Counted from the stretch's first letter, positions 38,399-50,576 are shown. The stretch: 64,000 nucleotides of DNA from Bugulina stolonifera (GCA_935421135.1 OW285193.1:10216099-10280098), one strand, 5' to 3'. The notes: generated by a model not told the origin, from the sequence alone. Made by a program: numbers and translations.

Positions 38399-39160
38399 CA
38401 TGCGCCGGGGTTGCTGTGGAAGGTAGCCTATCTTGTAGCTGCCGATGTGTCACAGGGCAGTGTCTTGGGCCCATTATTGTTCCTGTGCTATATAAACGAC
38501 CTACATGACAAGCTCTCGTCTACAGTGAGATTATTTGCAAACGATACCATCATGTACAACACAGAGGGCTGTCACAACTCACTGCAACAAGATCTTGTCA
38601 AGCTGGAGGTGTGAGAATGCGTGTTAGATATGGAGTTCCACCCTTCAAAGTGCTAACACAATGTCATATCCTTCACTTGGAGAAAGCAACCAGTACAACA
38701 CAGATATCCCAATGACTGACAATATCTCCAAGGTCAAGTGGACCAAACACGCAGCAGATATTATTGTTAAATCAAACTTCACACTTGGTTTCCTGAGACC
38801 GAAACTTGACAACCACATCAAAAGAGATAAAGTCCCTGGCCTACAAGGAACTGGCACTGGAATATGCCTCAGCTGCATGGGACCCGGGATACGTGATTAC
38901 AGCAAGGTTTTGTGTGGGATAAGCCTTGATAAACACCCTAGAATGGGCCACCCTGGAAGATCGAGAGATGCATTTCAGTACCAGTAATAGAGACACCATC
39001 ACTCAGTACCTCAAACTGTCCAGGTCAAAGTCGACCAGGTCACCAATAAAGCACACCCCAGCCAATACACAACACTACCAGCAATCTTTTTTTGTGAAGA
39101 CTACCAAGGATTGGATCTGTCTACCAGTATCCTCCCTCTTGTTAGATCCCCCTGGTTAGC
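38399..39160 (+). mobile_element. Truncated, frameshifted LINE reverse-transcriptase relic
   Basis: The first frame (to about 38614) carries the RT motif run VSQGSVLGPLLFLCYINDL and then VRLFANDTIMY, where the catalytic ADD-type motif is degraded to AND. A second frame (38661-38987) continues with WTKHAADIIVKSNFTLGFLR, typical of the region after the palm in CR1/jockey/L2-type elements, and a third (38926-39159) has LEWATLEDRE. At least two frameshifts and an internal loss are needed, and the 5' part (endonuclease) is missing. It is inactive. CR1/jockey-like membership is a judgement from motifs. Confidence 0.9.
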
Positions 39161-39169
39161 TGCTTTACA

Positions 39170-39640
39170 AATTAATATATATGATTGGAAGGAAAATAGA
39201 CTGCTGGCAAACAATTAACCATAATAATGATGGTGTAATGACCTCGTCTGAGGTAGGATATGAGGTAGGACATGCCAGCATTTCACTACACATGTTACAC
39301 ATATCAGAAATAAGAAAAGGTTAAACCTTCAAATTGTACGTAAGTTGATCTTTACAACTTACTAGAATAATTGACATTTAGTGGTGAAACATTGTTTGTT
39401 ATCTACGGCTACATAAATATCATGATTTCTAATGCATTGATTTTAAAAATGCCACCTGTTGTTGTGTTTACAGTCAAGAGTTACATGTAATTTCAAAGTG
39501 TTTCTATCAATGTTTCACTTCTAGTTTCTCACCATGTCTAATAAATTCTTAACTGAGGGAAAACTGCAGTTCAGTTGCAGTTTGAATTTCTACTGGCTCT
39601 TCCCATGAGCCAAATTTCCACATTTTCTCATGAAAGTATT
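39170..39640. other. Non-coding stretch
   Basis: No supportable gene or element was seen between the LINE relic and the tandem duplication at 39642. Confidence 0.4.
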
Positions 39641-39641
39641 T

Positions 39642-39919
39642 CCTAACTGTTGTGGAAATAAAACCTTGGGAATACTTAGATTCACAAGCTGTAGATGTTA
39701 CCATTTTGGTTATTCAATTGGAATAAAACCGAACACATACGTGTACATATATTGAATTGATGCCTTACCCAAGGGGTGCTCCTAACTGTTATGCAAATAA
39801 AAAATTGAGAATACTTAGACTTACAAGCAGTAGATGTTACCATTTTGGTTATTCAATTGGCATAGAACCGAACACATACATGTACATATATTGCATTGAT
39901 GCCTTACCCAAGGGGTGCT
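39642..39919. repeat. 139-bp tandem duplication (two copies)
   Basis: Copy 1 spans 39642-39780 and copy 2 spans 39781-39919. Each contains GATGTTACCATTTTGG and GATGCCTTACCCAAGGGGTG. The copies differ at scattered sites, so the duplication is not brand new. Confidence 0.9.
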
Positions 39920-40700
39920 CCTCCACCTAACACGCAGTACAATGTTGGGAACATTTTGAAATTGGGATAACCTTTGATCATTGACGTCTTTCAAACATTG
40001 AACTGCTGAATATTATGAGACATCATTGTGCATGTGTCATTGGCCATAATACATGTATGTATGAGAATGAAGCTTGCATACGAGAGATATGAAAGTGCAT
40101 GACAATAGGACTTCCTGTGCATGCAAAGTTTCTGCAAGCTTCTAACCGAAGCTGTATGAGGTAGAATAAATAATTTTAAATTTCAAACAGGGCATTGAAG
40201 TTAAATATTTTGTACAAATAATAATGGACATAAGTCAGAGGATAATTGTGAATAATGTACATTAGTAATTAGTTCTATAACATCAAAATGTTCAATGCAA
40301 AACAGATCGGTTATGAGCATTAAGTAAAAAGACCAGCTTGCACCGCCAAGGCTATCCAAAAACTACACAACTACTTATATAGGCCTATATTTACATGTAT
40401 ATACAATGTATATATATATTAGAGCAAATAAGATTGTCTAGATCACAACCGCTTGGCTAAGTTCGGCCCAGTGACATTGCTAATAATTACCAGCTGCAAT
40501 TAGTGCAGTGAATGAAGGTTGATTAGAAAGATCTGCATGAAATCAAACTGAGACCCAAATAGATATATTCTAAATAGGAGAATAATTATCTAATGTGTCT
40601 GTCTGAGTATTCCTTCAAAACCATCATCTGACTGATGAAGAAATTCAAGGAAGGAAAACAAAGGGCTTATCAAGCAGATGCCAACAAGTATGATAATTAT
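39920..40700. other. Non-coding stretch upstream of a promoter
   Basis: No gene was seen. A TATA/ATAT dinucleotide-like run lies at about 40393-40420. Confidence 0.4.
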
Positions 40701-40714
40701 ATTGACTTCCGGGC

Positions 40715-40720
40715 TATAAA
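40715..40720 (+). promoter_or_regulatory. TATA box
   Basis: TATAAA, preceded by GGGC, lies 55 bases upstream of the ATG at 40775. This leaves a normal distance for a start site near 40745. Confidence 0.5.
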
Positions 40721-40774
40721 TGAGTGAGGAAACAACCAATGCTGCCAGAGCCGTCAAGTTAGTTTAAAATAATT

Positions 40775-43700
40775 ATGGCTAACGTAAGTATCTTTAGATC
40801 TCTGTGCAACATTCACAATAATGTATTTCAGGCTTGCCAAGTTCGACTAATGAAAATCAGGGAGATTCATCATTTGGGTGGAGGTGTCCAGTTTGGGTCG
40901 GGTAACAAAATTTGAGTTGAAAATCAGGGAGTCTCCTGCAAAATCAGGGAAACTTGGTAAGCCTGATATATTTGATTTATATGCATTTACATGGCGTATT
41001 TATGTTGGGAATACATCAGGCTTATGTAAACTCCACTGTAAAGTATGTAATGAGATTTTAATTTCAAAAAGCATGTTTCTATGACTATGCGTTGCGTTGC
41101 TCTTTCTTAATATTGATTTCTTCATTTTTAGTTCCAACCTGAACAAAAATTGGTTGCACCACCACAGGCAGAGGAGGAGAGAGCCAGTAAAATCAGGTTA
41201 GTATTGTTTATAGATGTACATTACAGGCTATGAAATCTATCAGTATGAGAGATCAGAGAGATAAGAGTGCTACTAACGGCTGCCATGTTGTTCGTAATCT
41301 TTGTTAATCTGTTTATTTTAAAGCAGATTGGCAGTACTTCTGCTGCGCAATACGTCTAGCATCATAAAATCTTCACTTTGGGTTGGTTTCTGCACATGGC
41401 CAGCATATAATGGTCAAAAATTACATAAACATGTATGTTTAGTTTTCCTATCATTAAAGCAGTAAATAAATATATTTGTAGCAAAGTTGACAGAGATAAC
41501 AAGGTGGAAGGAACCCCAGAGGTGAGTTTGTGTTACTGATTAGACAAAATGTGTGCATTGCTTAAATGACAACTGTATATACATGTACGTCTAGATCTGA
41601 TCTCATATTTTATTGCTTGTTTAGTTTCGCTACCTCAGAAAAAAGTAAGATATTTTCTATCAAAGTTGTTTAGTAAGAAGCTCAAGTAAAGTAAAAATGC
41701 TATAATTTATACTCACAGTCTAATAGATCGGTGAGTGAAAGTAAGAAAGTGTAATGAAGCAATTCTAGTTCTAATGGCCATTCTACAACAATTTCTTTCA
41801 CTAATGCAAAGCGAACTGAGTTAAAATCCACTTCCCCATTCTTTCACACCACTAACTTAAATACAACAGGTCATTTTAAGAGTTCTCTTTTAAAAGAAAA
41901 TACAAGTAAAGCATGTTGATTAACGCCAAGATAAATGAATGTGAAACAGGACTGGTGAATCTCAGTTTACAGACAAGGCAATCACATCCATTAAACCTAA
42001 TTTGTAACTAAAAAAATGTGCAGTAGCTAACCATACTTGGATTTCACCTATTGTTTTATAATTAGAGAAGTATCTAATACTTACAAATTCAGTTCCATCA
42101 TCCAGCTGTTAGCTGAAATGTAGCCAGAATCATTAAAAGGTTTCCCTGGAGAACCCATACATATATGGTGACCATAATTATGCTGATTATGGAAGAGAAC
42201 GTGGGTACACATACACTGAAGCAATCATGCATGCCTTGTGAAGTTTATTGCGTCTCGAATTCATCCAGTAGATAATAGACCAATATGATCATATTCTAGA
42301 ATTAGATCTAACTGCAAATTTTCGCCAGGGTATCAAGGATCTCCACCAATCAGTTAGACCTGCTGAATATTTGTAGATCTCCCCAGTTCAACGAAAAAGA
42401 AGAAATAGTTTTAGCCTCTGCTGAACTAAATCGAGTTGCTGATGTGTATTATTAACCATTGGCAACTTGATTTAGTTGCGTAGTGACATATCTTACATTA
42501 AAATACACAGCGAGTGTTAATGGGCAAGAACTTGCCTGGGTACGCATGTACCAATGTTGAATGTGTAAATTATCAACCATTAAGCAGTTGTACATGTCTA
42601 ATGGAATCTCACATAATTATAGTATTGCTGACTCCGATTATTTCCATCTTCGAATGACCAGCCAAGTTATGAAAGATAGTGAAAAACCAGAACTGTTCAG
42701 TTGACTAAGTGTACATATATGCATTTGCAGTTAGAAGATGAGAATAGACGTAGCCACTGCTAAACTAGACCACACCACTGATGTGTATAAAAAAACCATG
42801 AGTAATTAGATCTAGTTGCGCAGTGACCTTTTCGTTTCAATATCCATAGTTAGAACTACTTTAGGGAGTAAAATTTAATACAAAGTACAGAGGGAATTCT
42901 ATAGACCATTAGGAATACATACCCAAACACTAAAGATTCTCCAGTATAGTTGAACAACTACCATGACCTGATTAAGTAAACTAGCAATCTTAAATGCCTA
43001 CAGATACATATGCATATATAGACATGTATATCCAAATAAAAACATATAATTATGTCAAGCAGCTATGTTGAATCTTGAGGTGGAAGTACAACCAGATCCG
43101 CTGATACACAAAATTGAACAGCTACCGTCTAGTTAATTATTCAGGAGCTACTCTGTCCAACCACAGAACCGGACAACACAAAACGTTCAACTTACAAAAT
43201 CCTCTGAAATCATAGTAGGTTGTGGTAAAAGATCCTCTACTTTTTACATCAACAACGTTCCCGAAGCAACTGCTGATCAAAAATGAGCTTGCACACACTA
43301 CACACCTGCTAATATATGCAATCACCATGCAATTTTAAATCTAAGCGTCATATTTGTGTAGCAAATTGATATATATTATGTACTATGATATATTATTAAG
43401 TTCAGGATTTAAAACTATCTGAAACCATTGATTGTAAAGCAGCGGTGTTAGATGGAAAAATAATTATATATCACAAAGATACACATTTATAGCATATACA
43501 GTTCATGTACATGTATATATGTGCAGTAATCAATATTCTTTGTAACTGTATAACGTAAAGGCACAATGTCCTCTACAGAGCAGGTTTTGTTGGGAACTAC
43601 ATGTATGTCGGAGAGATCTACATTGTATTCAAACTAAATCATGTTCTGTATTGCATCACGTAACTGGGATCTAAGGTTATGACCTTGCTCGGTGATCAAA

Positions 43701-43939
43701 CTCAAAATAGCAGCAGTAAATCAAAAAATTGTTAAAGCTACTTAAGCACTTGTCACCTATTTCCTTGCCCACAGGTCTTGATTTCAGTCTAGTCTCCAAT
43801 GATCACCTGAATTGAAACATTTTATAATAACAATTAGATCACTTTTGAAGGTTTTACCATTAAAGTCACATGATATTTTCTATTTATTTAGAGACCAGAC
43901 AATATATCCCATCTAGACCTGTGCTCTACCAAGAACTGA
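40775..43939 (+). CDS. Four-exon small gene, 53 aa as assembled
   Basis: Exons are 40775-40783 (MAN, donor GTAAGT), 41132-41196 (acceptor CATTTTTAG; FQPEQKLVAPPQAEEERASK; donor GTTAGT), 41482-41521 (acceptor TATTTGTAG; KVDRDNKVEGTPE; donor GTGAGT) and 43892-44018, in which the frame continues RPDNISHLDLCSTKN to a TGA at 43937-43939. Phases agree at all junctions. The product is hydrophilic and charged, with no signal peptide or membrane segment. The last exon has a homologue at 50577, also open from its acceptor in phase 0. The 2.37-kb intron 3 contains hairpins HP1-HP3 and an antisense exon, so this could be a short-ORF host transcript instead of a normal protein gene. The family is not recognised. 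Confidence 0.5.
42415..42487 (-). ncRNA. Type-1 hairpin HP1
   Basis: The arms pair through ACTAAATCGAGTTGCTGATG and CATTGGCAACTTGATTTAGT, with a loop TGTGTATTATTAAC between them. The three arm differences in this core are G-U compatible on plus, the opposite of most other members. The strand is given as minus from the family consensus and is uncertain. Confidence 0.5.
42536..42605 (-). ncRNA. Type-2 hairpin HP2
   Basis: This is a diverged type-2 member: the arm around GCATGTACCAATGTTGAATG pairs imperfectly with CATTAAGCAGTTGTACATGT, and the loop TGTAAATTATCAAC is of the conserved form. Confidence 0.4.
42754..42827 (-). ncRNA. Type-1 hairpin HP3
   Basis: The stem base CACTGC pairs with GCAGTG. 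The arm ACTAGACC has changed together with its partner TCTAGT, whereas other copies have ACTAAAT with ATTTAGT. That is a compensatory A-T to G-C change. The loop is TGTATAAAAAAACC. Confidence 0.55.
43196..43328 (-). CDS. N-terminal exon, tandem family member I
   Basis: The minus strand reads from ATG (43328) MVIAYISRCVVCASSFLISS then CFGNVVDVKSRGSF and onward to the donor GTAAGTTG just below 43196. A hydrophobic Cys/Ser-rich N-terminus suggests a signal peptide or anchor. Homologues at 48428, 55678 and about 61740 share SRC/W, CASS or similar, SCF and often KQI. The intron after this exon runs leftward through hairpins HP3-HP1. A TATATT/TATATA run lies within the exon start in all but the last copy, so it could also be read as a promoter. 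The rest of the gene was not found. Confidence 0.4.
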
Positions 43940-44018
43940 TGAAGGCTGACCATCGCAACAGTGCATACCTTTGCTGAGTGAAACACTAGAGGTTGATAGT
44001 AACATAGACAATGTAAAG
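43892..44018 (+). CDS. Exon R1 (last exon of the 53-aa gene)
   Basis: Acceptor TATTTATTTAG and donor AAAG/GTATGA. It is open in phase 0 as RPDNISHLDLCSTKN and then stops, leaving about 79 bases of untranslated exon. It is homologous to R2 at 50577. The second frame is also open for 26 residues (SRPVLYQELMKADHRNSAYL), so the true frame is not beyond doubt. Confidence 0.4.
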
Positions 44019-44977
44019 GTATGAAAACCTCACTTACAAGAATGAATTATATGTATATGAACACACCATCCTTAACATGAAACCCCTGCAAAGACTTTTT
44101 ATTTGAACACCGACAAGCTAAGTTAATTTCAGTCTGCATGGAATGTACTTCACTTCCTGCAAGGGTTATACAGTCATGTATTTCACAGATTTCCCACATA
44201 GCATATTTGATACTTCAATCAAAATTATCTACCTAAGACGCGTCTCGACTCAAGAACATATCTGCAGGTGTACCCAGAGAGTGATGACGGAGAGGTATAA
44301 ATACCGTTTCACTTCAAGAGTCCAGATAAGGTATTTGTACACAAATGTAGATCGTAGTTGGTACTACTCAGGTACTGGTGGTCACTATTGGATTTTGACC
44401 TGGTTAACTCATTTATATTTACTTAGGTTGTTTTGCAAAATACTGTTTGTTTCACCATGTGAGTAGGTATCTAGGGCCTTTACAACATGTATATTGCATC
44501 TGCCGGTAAAGAAGCCTCTAGCGCCGATCTAACATAAGTCTTCGTTGAAATAATTCACATACATTGTATGAGTACAAGACCTGAAACTGTTGGGCTTCAA
44601 CTTGTATCAGACTGATGCTGTATGATACTAAATAATGGAAAGTGAATTATTAGTCTTGAAATATTGCTTGGGCATAGTTCAAGTCATAGTTTTCACGTGG
44701 CAGTCGAGTCACAAGTCACATCATTGAATAGACTGCTCACAACTCACTATTTCGTCAGAAAATGCGCATGACATACATGTAGAATTGTCGCCTTAGTGAT
44801 TGTGGTGTTCAATATTTTTATAAAAGGCAGCAATGTTGATGTACTCCAATACTATATGTATATTATTGAGAACTTTTGCTTGAGAATATACATGTATGAG
44901 CATATGAAACTAAATTTTATTGGTTGACTAAGATTCCTCTGAGCTTGCCCTTTGTTCTTTGCCTTACTTTCTTACAG

Positions 44978-45187
44978 GGTACGCTGGTGCTGACCAGGTA
45001 AGAGACAGCCGAGATTGACCACCAGGAATACTTAATGCTCATTCATATTTTTATAAGACCTGATGCTTCAAATGACAAAGTCCACTTCCATGGCAATGTC
45101 CACATGCAACTCTCTTACCAACCAAGATCTCCTTACAGCTTGCAACTACCATGGAATGAAAAGCAAAGTTATCAGGATGTTCTGGAG
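44978..45187 (+). CDS. Exon Y1 of the tandem array
   Basis: A strong acceptor (TTTCTTACAG) and donor GGAG/GTACGT. A frame in its second half, from about 45035, encodes VHMQLSYQPRSPYSLQLPWN and runs open into the donor; the first half has stops in that frame and also a possible donor (CAG/GTAAGA). The PYSLQLP motif recurs in Y3 (51278) and, diverged, in Y5 (62643). The protein family is unknown; coding ancestry is likely and current coding status is unclear. Confidence 0.4.
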
Positions 45188-45934
45188 GTACGTAGGATCT
45201 ACAGCAATATAAGTTTCTTGAGGAAGTACTTTTTATGACTTAGAAATCACTAAGCACTTTTCTTATGGGGTTCACCAGCCATTGGAATTATTGAAACTAA
45301 GTCTTCAAAGTAGTCAGTGCATCCATCCTAATTTGACTTGGTAAAAGAACATGATGAATTTAGATTCTGATTTACCACCAATAGGAATCAGATAACAGAT
45401 CTTACATGGAGGCGCAAACCAGACAAGAGAATAGGAGAAAACTACTAGCGACATCAATGGCCAAAAAGATGGTGTACCTTCCCTTCACCTTCCTCAACAT
45501 AGGAGTTGTTTCTACAATATTTTTAGTGCTCATAATCTACATGTACACCAACTCCTGATCCTGCAACTATATCACCAGATAATCTTAAAGCAGAATATGG
45601 GGAACTAATATTTGATGCAGACGTCTTCACCCTAATGGAGTCAAGCTTCGAGTGGGAGAGTCTAATGATATACATGAGATGTGCACACAAGTAATCTTCT
45701 TTCACATAGATTCTCGATTTATCTTTCCATTGTGTACTGTCTTACAAACCCAATTGGGTTTGTAAGCATTATAACTGTCCTTGACCAATAAACCGCCTGA
45801 GGGGTATCATCTTTGTTTTATACTAGACATGTTATTGTAGTTTGCCTACAGGTTGGGAATCAATCAAGAGTAACTTCAGAGAAACATTTATGTGTTCTTA
45901 AGAACAGTTTGTACCGACTATTATGTTTTAATGG

Positions 45935-45982
45935 GAAGTTGTCTCATCTTTCACCTCACACTAACAATATAAGACAACTCTT
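45935..45982. ncRNA. Type-3 hairpin (copy a)
   Basis: GAAGTTGTCTCAT pairs with ATAAGACAACTCTT across a loop of about 21 bases. Homologous copies lie at 50013 and 56748 at the same relative place, downstream of a Y exon. Confidence 0.45.
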
Positions 45983-45999
45983 AAATGTCTAAAGGTCAT

Positions 46000-46455
46000 T
46001 ATGAATATTCAAAGCCTAATTTTAGGGAGCAGTAAAGAAAAAGATAATTTTCTAAGATAAGTTGCCCAAACCTCAACTTTTATCCAGATACAAGTGGCCA
46101 CATTCTACAAATATTCCTGACACAAAGAAAATTGTTTAAATGATAAACAAATGTGAGAAGATGTAAACGTTTGTTCTTTTAGAGGGTGGTGTTGTGAAGA
46201 GATGGTGCCGCCTAAAGTTCAACACGGCTTGACTGCTGCAGATTTTCTGGCCATAGGAACCACTGACAAATGTTGCTGGTACATCCCATCTACATGCTAA
46301 TATTACTGAGTAAAGCTTTCAACATTTTTGGGTACAATATAGAGTATGGAGATGTTACGGAGAAGAAAGGGTCTGGTAGTGGTTGTAGGTCTACAAAGTT
46401 GAGATAATCCCATTGTTTTTTTCTATGAGGCAAGTTGATACACATACATGTAGTT
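46000..46455. other. Stretch between type-3 hairpin and tandem repeat
   Basis: No exon or element could be supported here. Confidence 0.35.
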
Positions 46456-47135
46456 CTCAATCTGCATACAGTGTACTGTTTCGGTGTTTAACACCTCATC
46501 AGTGCAGCTCGGAGATATGCCTGGGAGGACACCTTAGCAATACTGTATATTTACAGCAAAGCGTATTTAAAAGGTGTGAAATCCACTGAACCAAAGTTCT
46601 CAAGCTGCCAGAGACAGCGAGAATTGCGTAATGCCACCAGTTCAGTGTATCTCCCAGGTAAAGTGCTCAAGAAATTGGTATTGCTACCAATTTCGAGCGT
46701 AATACTCAATCTGCATACAGTGTACTGTTTCGGTGTTTAACACCTCATCAGTGCAGCTCAGAGATATGCCTGGGAGGACACCTTAGCAATACTGTATATT
46801 TACAGCAAAGCGTATTTAAAAGGTGTGAAATCCACTGAACCAAAGTTTTCAAGCTGCCAGAGACAGCGAGAATTGCGTAATGCCACCAGTTCAGTGTATC
46901 TCCCAGGTAAAGTGCTCAAGAAATTGGTATTGCTACCAATTTCGAGCGTAATACTCAATCTGCATACAGTGTACTGTTTCGTTGTTTAACACTTCATCAG
47001 TGCAGCTCAGAGATATGCCTGGGAGGACACCTTAGCAATACTGTATATTTACAGCAAAGCGTATTTAAAAGGTGTGAAATCCACTGAACCAAAGTTCTCA
47101 AGCTGCCAGAGACAGCGAGAATTGCGTAATGCCAC
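46456..47135. repeat. 249-bp tandem repeat, 2.7 copies
   Basis: CTCAATCTGCATACAGTG recurs at 46456, 46705 and 46954, giving a period of exactly 249. Copies are nearly identical. Each contains the near-palindrome GGTGTTTAACACC. The final copy ends after GCCAC at 47135. No ORF is shared. Confidence 0.95.
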
Positions 47136-47718
47136 TACATGTAGTTCTCTTTACAATACACTTCAAACCCAAGGGGAGACAAACATTTCCCTATAATTGA
47201 TCTGAGTTGGTGGATTAATAGTCTTAGATAATAATATGATGTAGTAAATCATCTAAAGTTTATGATCAAATTCATGGAGTTGAATCGATATTTTGTATGG
47301 GTAACTGCAAGCTGAATTTTGTTGTCATAGCAGAAAAAATAATACAATCATGTAGATTGTATTTTTAATTAGTTTTTAAGAGTTTGCACACGCTTCATAT
47401 AATATGCTTCAACTACTGTCTTATGCCATATTCTGGAACTGAAAAAAAGCTTGCATTACATTGTACCCCAGGTTGATAACACAATATAACACAATTGTAT
47501 AACAAGATGATGCAGTTGACACACAAATTTCCCTCTCATGCTGCAATATAGTGAGTGGCCTGGTTTATTAAAAAATTATTCTAAATGCTTTTTACTCACT
47601 GCATGTACATTTTTATGTAAATAGAGAACATTCCTGAAGTGCTACAAACCATTGTTTTACATGGCTCTGAGAATATAATATACAACAGTAGTCAGAAGTA
47701 ACGTGCTTTTTGTTGTAG

Positions 47719-47794
47719 AAACTTATTCTATTACGGCTAGTGTCAGCTGTTCCAGTTCTACCTCAAAGTCTGCTTACAGCACCTGCCAGTTCAA
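47719..47794 (+). other. Exon-like element X1 (76 bases)
   Basis: Bounded by acceptor TTGTTGTAG and donor TCAA/GTAAGT. Homologues X2 (51786-51862, 77 bases) and X3 (58068-58143, 76 bases) have the same boundaries and the shared word GGCTAGTG, but no common open frame. Length and splice sites are conserved better than any peptide, which suggests a non-coding exon. Confidence 0.45.
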
Positions 47795-47859
47795 GTAAGT
47801 CTGTACCGTGAGGTCACCACATAAACCATGAAATACTGATGTTATGCTGAGAATGTGAA

Positions 47860-47940
47860 AGAACTTGGGTAGAGATGCAGGAAAACATAATGTGTAAAAT
47901 ATCAACCATTAAGTAACCATGCATGTCTGCTGAAGTTTCT
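47860..47940 (-). ncRNA. Type-2 hairpin HP4
   Basis: Arms AGAACTTGGGTAGAGATGCA and TGCATGTCTGCTGAAGTTTCT pair with several mismatches around the loop TGTGTAAAATATCAACC. The 25 bases to its left (GCTGAGAATGTG region) are also conserved in HP6 and HP9. Confidence 0.5.
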
Positions 47941-48121
47941 CGTGTTGAGATGGTGTTGCAATATATCTCCTTCCTTACAAATGGTGCTTCATATAACAGA
48001 TGTATGTAGGTTATTAGAGCTAACTGCAACCATTTGCTGGAATTTCAAAAATTAGAGCCGCTCAGTAGACCAGTTGATGTACACTTGCATTCATTTACTG
48101 GGAAAGTAGAAATAGTTGTAG

Positions 48122-48195
48122 CCTCTGTTAAACTAAATCACATGACGCATGCGTATAAATGAACCATTAGTCACTAGATTTAGTTGTGCAGCGAC
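48122..48195 (-). ncRNA. Type-1 hairpin HP5
   Basis: The ACTAAATC arm pairs with GATTTAGT; the stem middle is more mismatched than in other members. The loop is GCGTATAAATGAACC, and the conserved base ends in GCAGCGAC. Confidence 0.5.
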
Positions 48196-48314
48196 CTCTC
48201 TATCACAAGATAAAATATATTATGGAAATCTGAAGAAAGCATTTCCTTATTATGGAAAATCAGAGGAGATCAGCATTGGTTTTTAGCAGAACTACAAAAC
48301 AACTTTCAACTTAC

Positions 48315-48428
48315 AAAATCTTTTTCTGTTACTATCTGCTTTATAATGTCGAGCTTCCAGAAGCAGCTGGTTATTAGAAGTGAGCTAGCACACACCAACC
48401 ACCTGCTATATATGCAACTATAGTACAT
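48315..48428 (-). CDS. N-terminal exon, tandem family member II
   Basis: From ATG at 48428 the minus strand reads MYYSCIYSRWLVCASSLLIT and then SCFWKLDIIKQIVTEKDF, ending at donor GTAAGTTG with no stop. It aligns with members I and III (SR-, CASS, SCF, KQI). It is followed leftward by HP5 and HP4 inside the presumed intron. The N-terminal half is hydrophobic and could be a signal or anchor sequence. The remaining exons were not identified. Confidence 0.45.
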
Positions 48429-49170
48429 GCAATTTTAAATATAAACAATAACATCTTTATTTAACAAATGATTATAAAGTTCAAGATTGAAAATCAAATA
48501 AAATTATTATACAACAGTTCTGATTGCAGAGCAGTATGTTAGATTGAAGAATGTTTTGTTGTACGTGTACAGACATTCAAATTATCCAAGCAATAATCAA
48601 TATTTTTTATATACAATGTACTGCGTACATGTACATGTATGTAGTATAAAGAAAAACATATTCTACATAGCAGTTCTAGTATTAAGTTACGTAGGTAAGT
48701 ATGTGAGTAGTATCTATTCCAACTAGCAAATATCACTTTCACACAATGTCATTAGGAAAACATCAAAATATGATCTCGTTTGTTGATCAGAGATGAAAAC
48801 ATTGTAGTATCTATGTCTCATTGCAATCTGTTAATCCACTTGGTATTTATTGTCAATTTTATCTTTACAAATCTAACTCCATGGGAAGCAGAAATTAACT
48901 CTGCGATTGACTTGGTTTAGGGAATCTAGATGTGCACATCCACTGTCCACTGCTGACTTTTTAGATGTAGTAAGTTCTGTTTGCTGTGCTAGGCAACTCG
49001 GTGAGAACAACAGTCAGTGATGGCAATTTTACTGATAAGAAACCAAGTTCCTCGATGCTCCATATACATGTACATGTACACGCAACTGTACAAATTAAAT
49101 TTGTCTTGCAAAAATTATCATCTCAGCTAGTACTATGCAACGGTCAGATTTATTGCACAATTTCTTTCAG

Positions 49171-49432
49171 AACCAGCTTGCCGTACTTCACCCAACTAAC
49201 AAACAGGAGGTTCTGAAGATAAACAAGGAAGATAGAGAGCTGAGCTGATGCACAAGCAATGCAAAATACTTCTAGTGATCTGGACAAGCCGTGCTGGTTC
49301 AAAAGATGAAATCCTCTCCTGGTGATCGTAGCTGTGTAGAACTTTTCACTATTCAAAACCTTCCCACATCTTCCAACTCCCATGCTATGTAAGGAAAACC
49401 AAAAGTGATAGCTGATCAAGCATGTTCTGGAG
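49171..49432 (+). other. Exon-like element Y2 (reading frame decayed)
   Basis: Acceptor TTTCTTTCAG and donor GGAG/GTAAGG are intact and the 3' end (CATGTTCTGGAG) matches Y1 and Y3, but stops occur in all frames, including the one that encodes PYSLQLP elsewhere. It is a non-coding or pseudogenised copy of the Y exon. Confidence 0.4.
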
Positions 49433-50012
49433 GTAAGGCAAATCTTTAGTGTATGTACATGTATATATTGTGTAATTTAATATTGTGTTGAAATTATGCG
49501 ATCTATATGTATCGGCAACACTTGATGATGAAGGAGTAACATAATGTACATGTATATGATGCAGATGACATAATCTTTCTGATGAAATCGTGCTGTAAAT
49601 GTGGGGCCCTTACGACATTATATTGAGCATATCATGCGGACACTTGAGGCCCATCTTCTCTTATCTTCAGCCTACACATTCTACAAAATGCAACTGGTCC
49701 TATTCTTAACCTAAGGGATATCCTTGATGAATATCACTTCTTTAGTGACTGGTCTTATACGAAAAACCATTGAGAATTGAATTTGGTGGAGATCTAGATG
49801 AAATAAATAGCCTTTAGCAATGTGGGATCAGGTTTTCGAAATCTAGTGAATTGGCAGGTATATTAGATCAAAACCTATGAAACATTTGTTGAAAGTAATT
49901 TTTAATTGTAGAATGTATGTTTGTATTCACGTGTATGAGCAACCACAGATAAACACTTACATATATTATGTATTTCTGGAAACGGCTTCCACAATCTCCT
50001 ACATTGAAACGT

Positions 50013-50058
50013 GAAGTTGTTTCACCTTTCACATTGTACAAGTAACATAAGACAACTC
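50013..50058. ncRNA. Type-3 hairpin (copy b)
   Basis: GAAGTTGTTTCAC pairs with GTAACATAAGACAACTCC with one or two mismatches. It is homologous to 45935. Confidence 0.4.
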
Positions 50059-50576
50059 CGAAGCATCTACATTATGAATCAGCAAAGCCCAATATTAGCA
50101 CATAATTTCTTCAAATTATTTTAAGCTGCGTATAAAAATGCCACATAACATAATAATGCCATAATGATAATGTCTTGATTTATCTGTTACAGTTACTCTT
50201 CCTGTAGAGGATCAGCGTGATGAATGTAGAAATGAAGTGGAGTAAATTCGCTTGGACAAAATCTTACAACTCCATTGAAAGCGTGGCAACACCAGAGAGT
50301 TACAAGGTGAGTCATTAAGGTTGATAAACAAAGGTTCGCAAATTGTGTACCCCTTCATACTAGACATGTATTTTGTAAAAGTGCTGTTTATTATGTTATT
50401 TTTGTATCAACTTCGCAGCAGAGAAATAGATTATAAGCACATACTAATGTGTCCATGTGGTTGTTATGTATGAATTTCTTGTAACAGGGTACATAAGCTA
50501 CACAAATAATGGGATGACCTCACTTTTGAATATTCTTATCACACAACAGGTTACCTGTCATTTTTTCTTTATTCAG

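Noticed and set aside
38381..39159. Active LINE
   Set aside because: Frameshifts, a damaged catalytic motif and the missing 5' region.
43290..43328. Promoter reading of the conserved TATATA-containing element (also at 48407 and 55664)
   Set aside because: The element encodes a conserved peptide with a start codon and donor in three copies, which explains the conservation better. A promoter role is not excluded.
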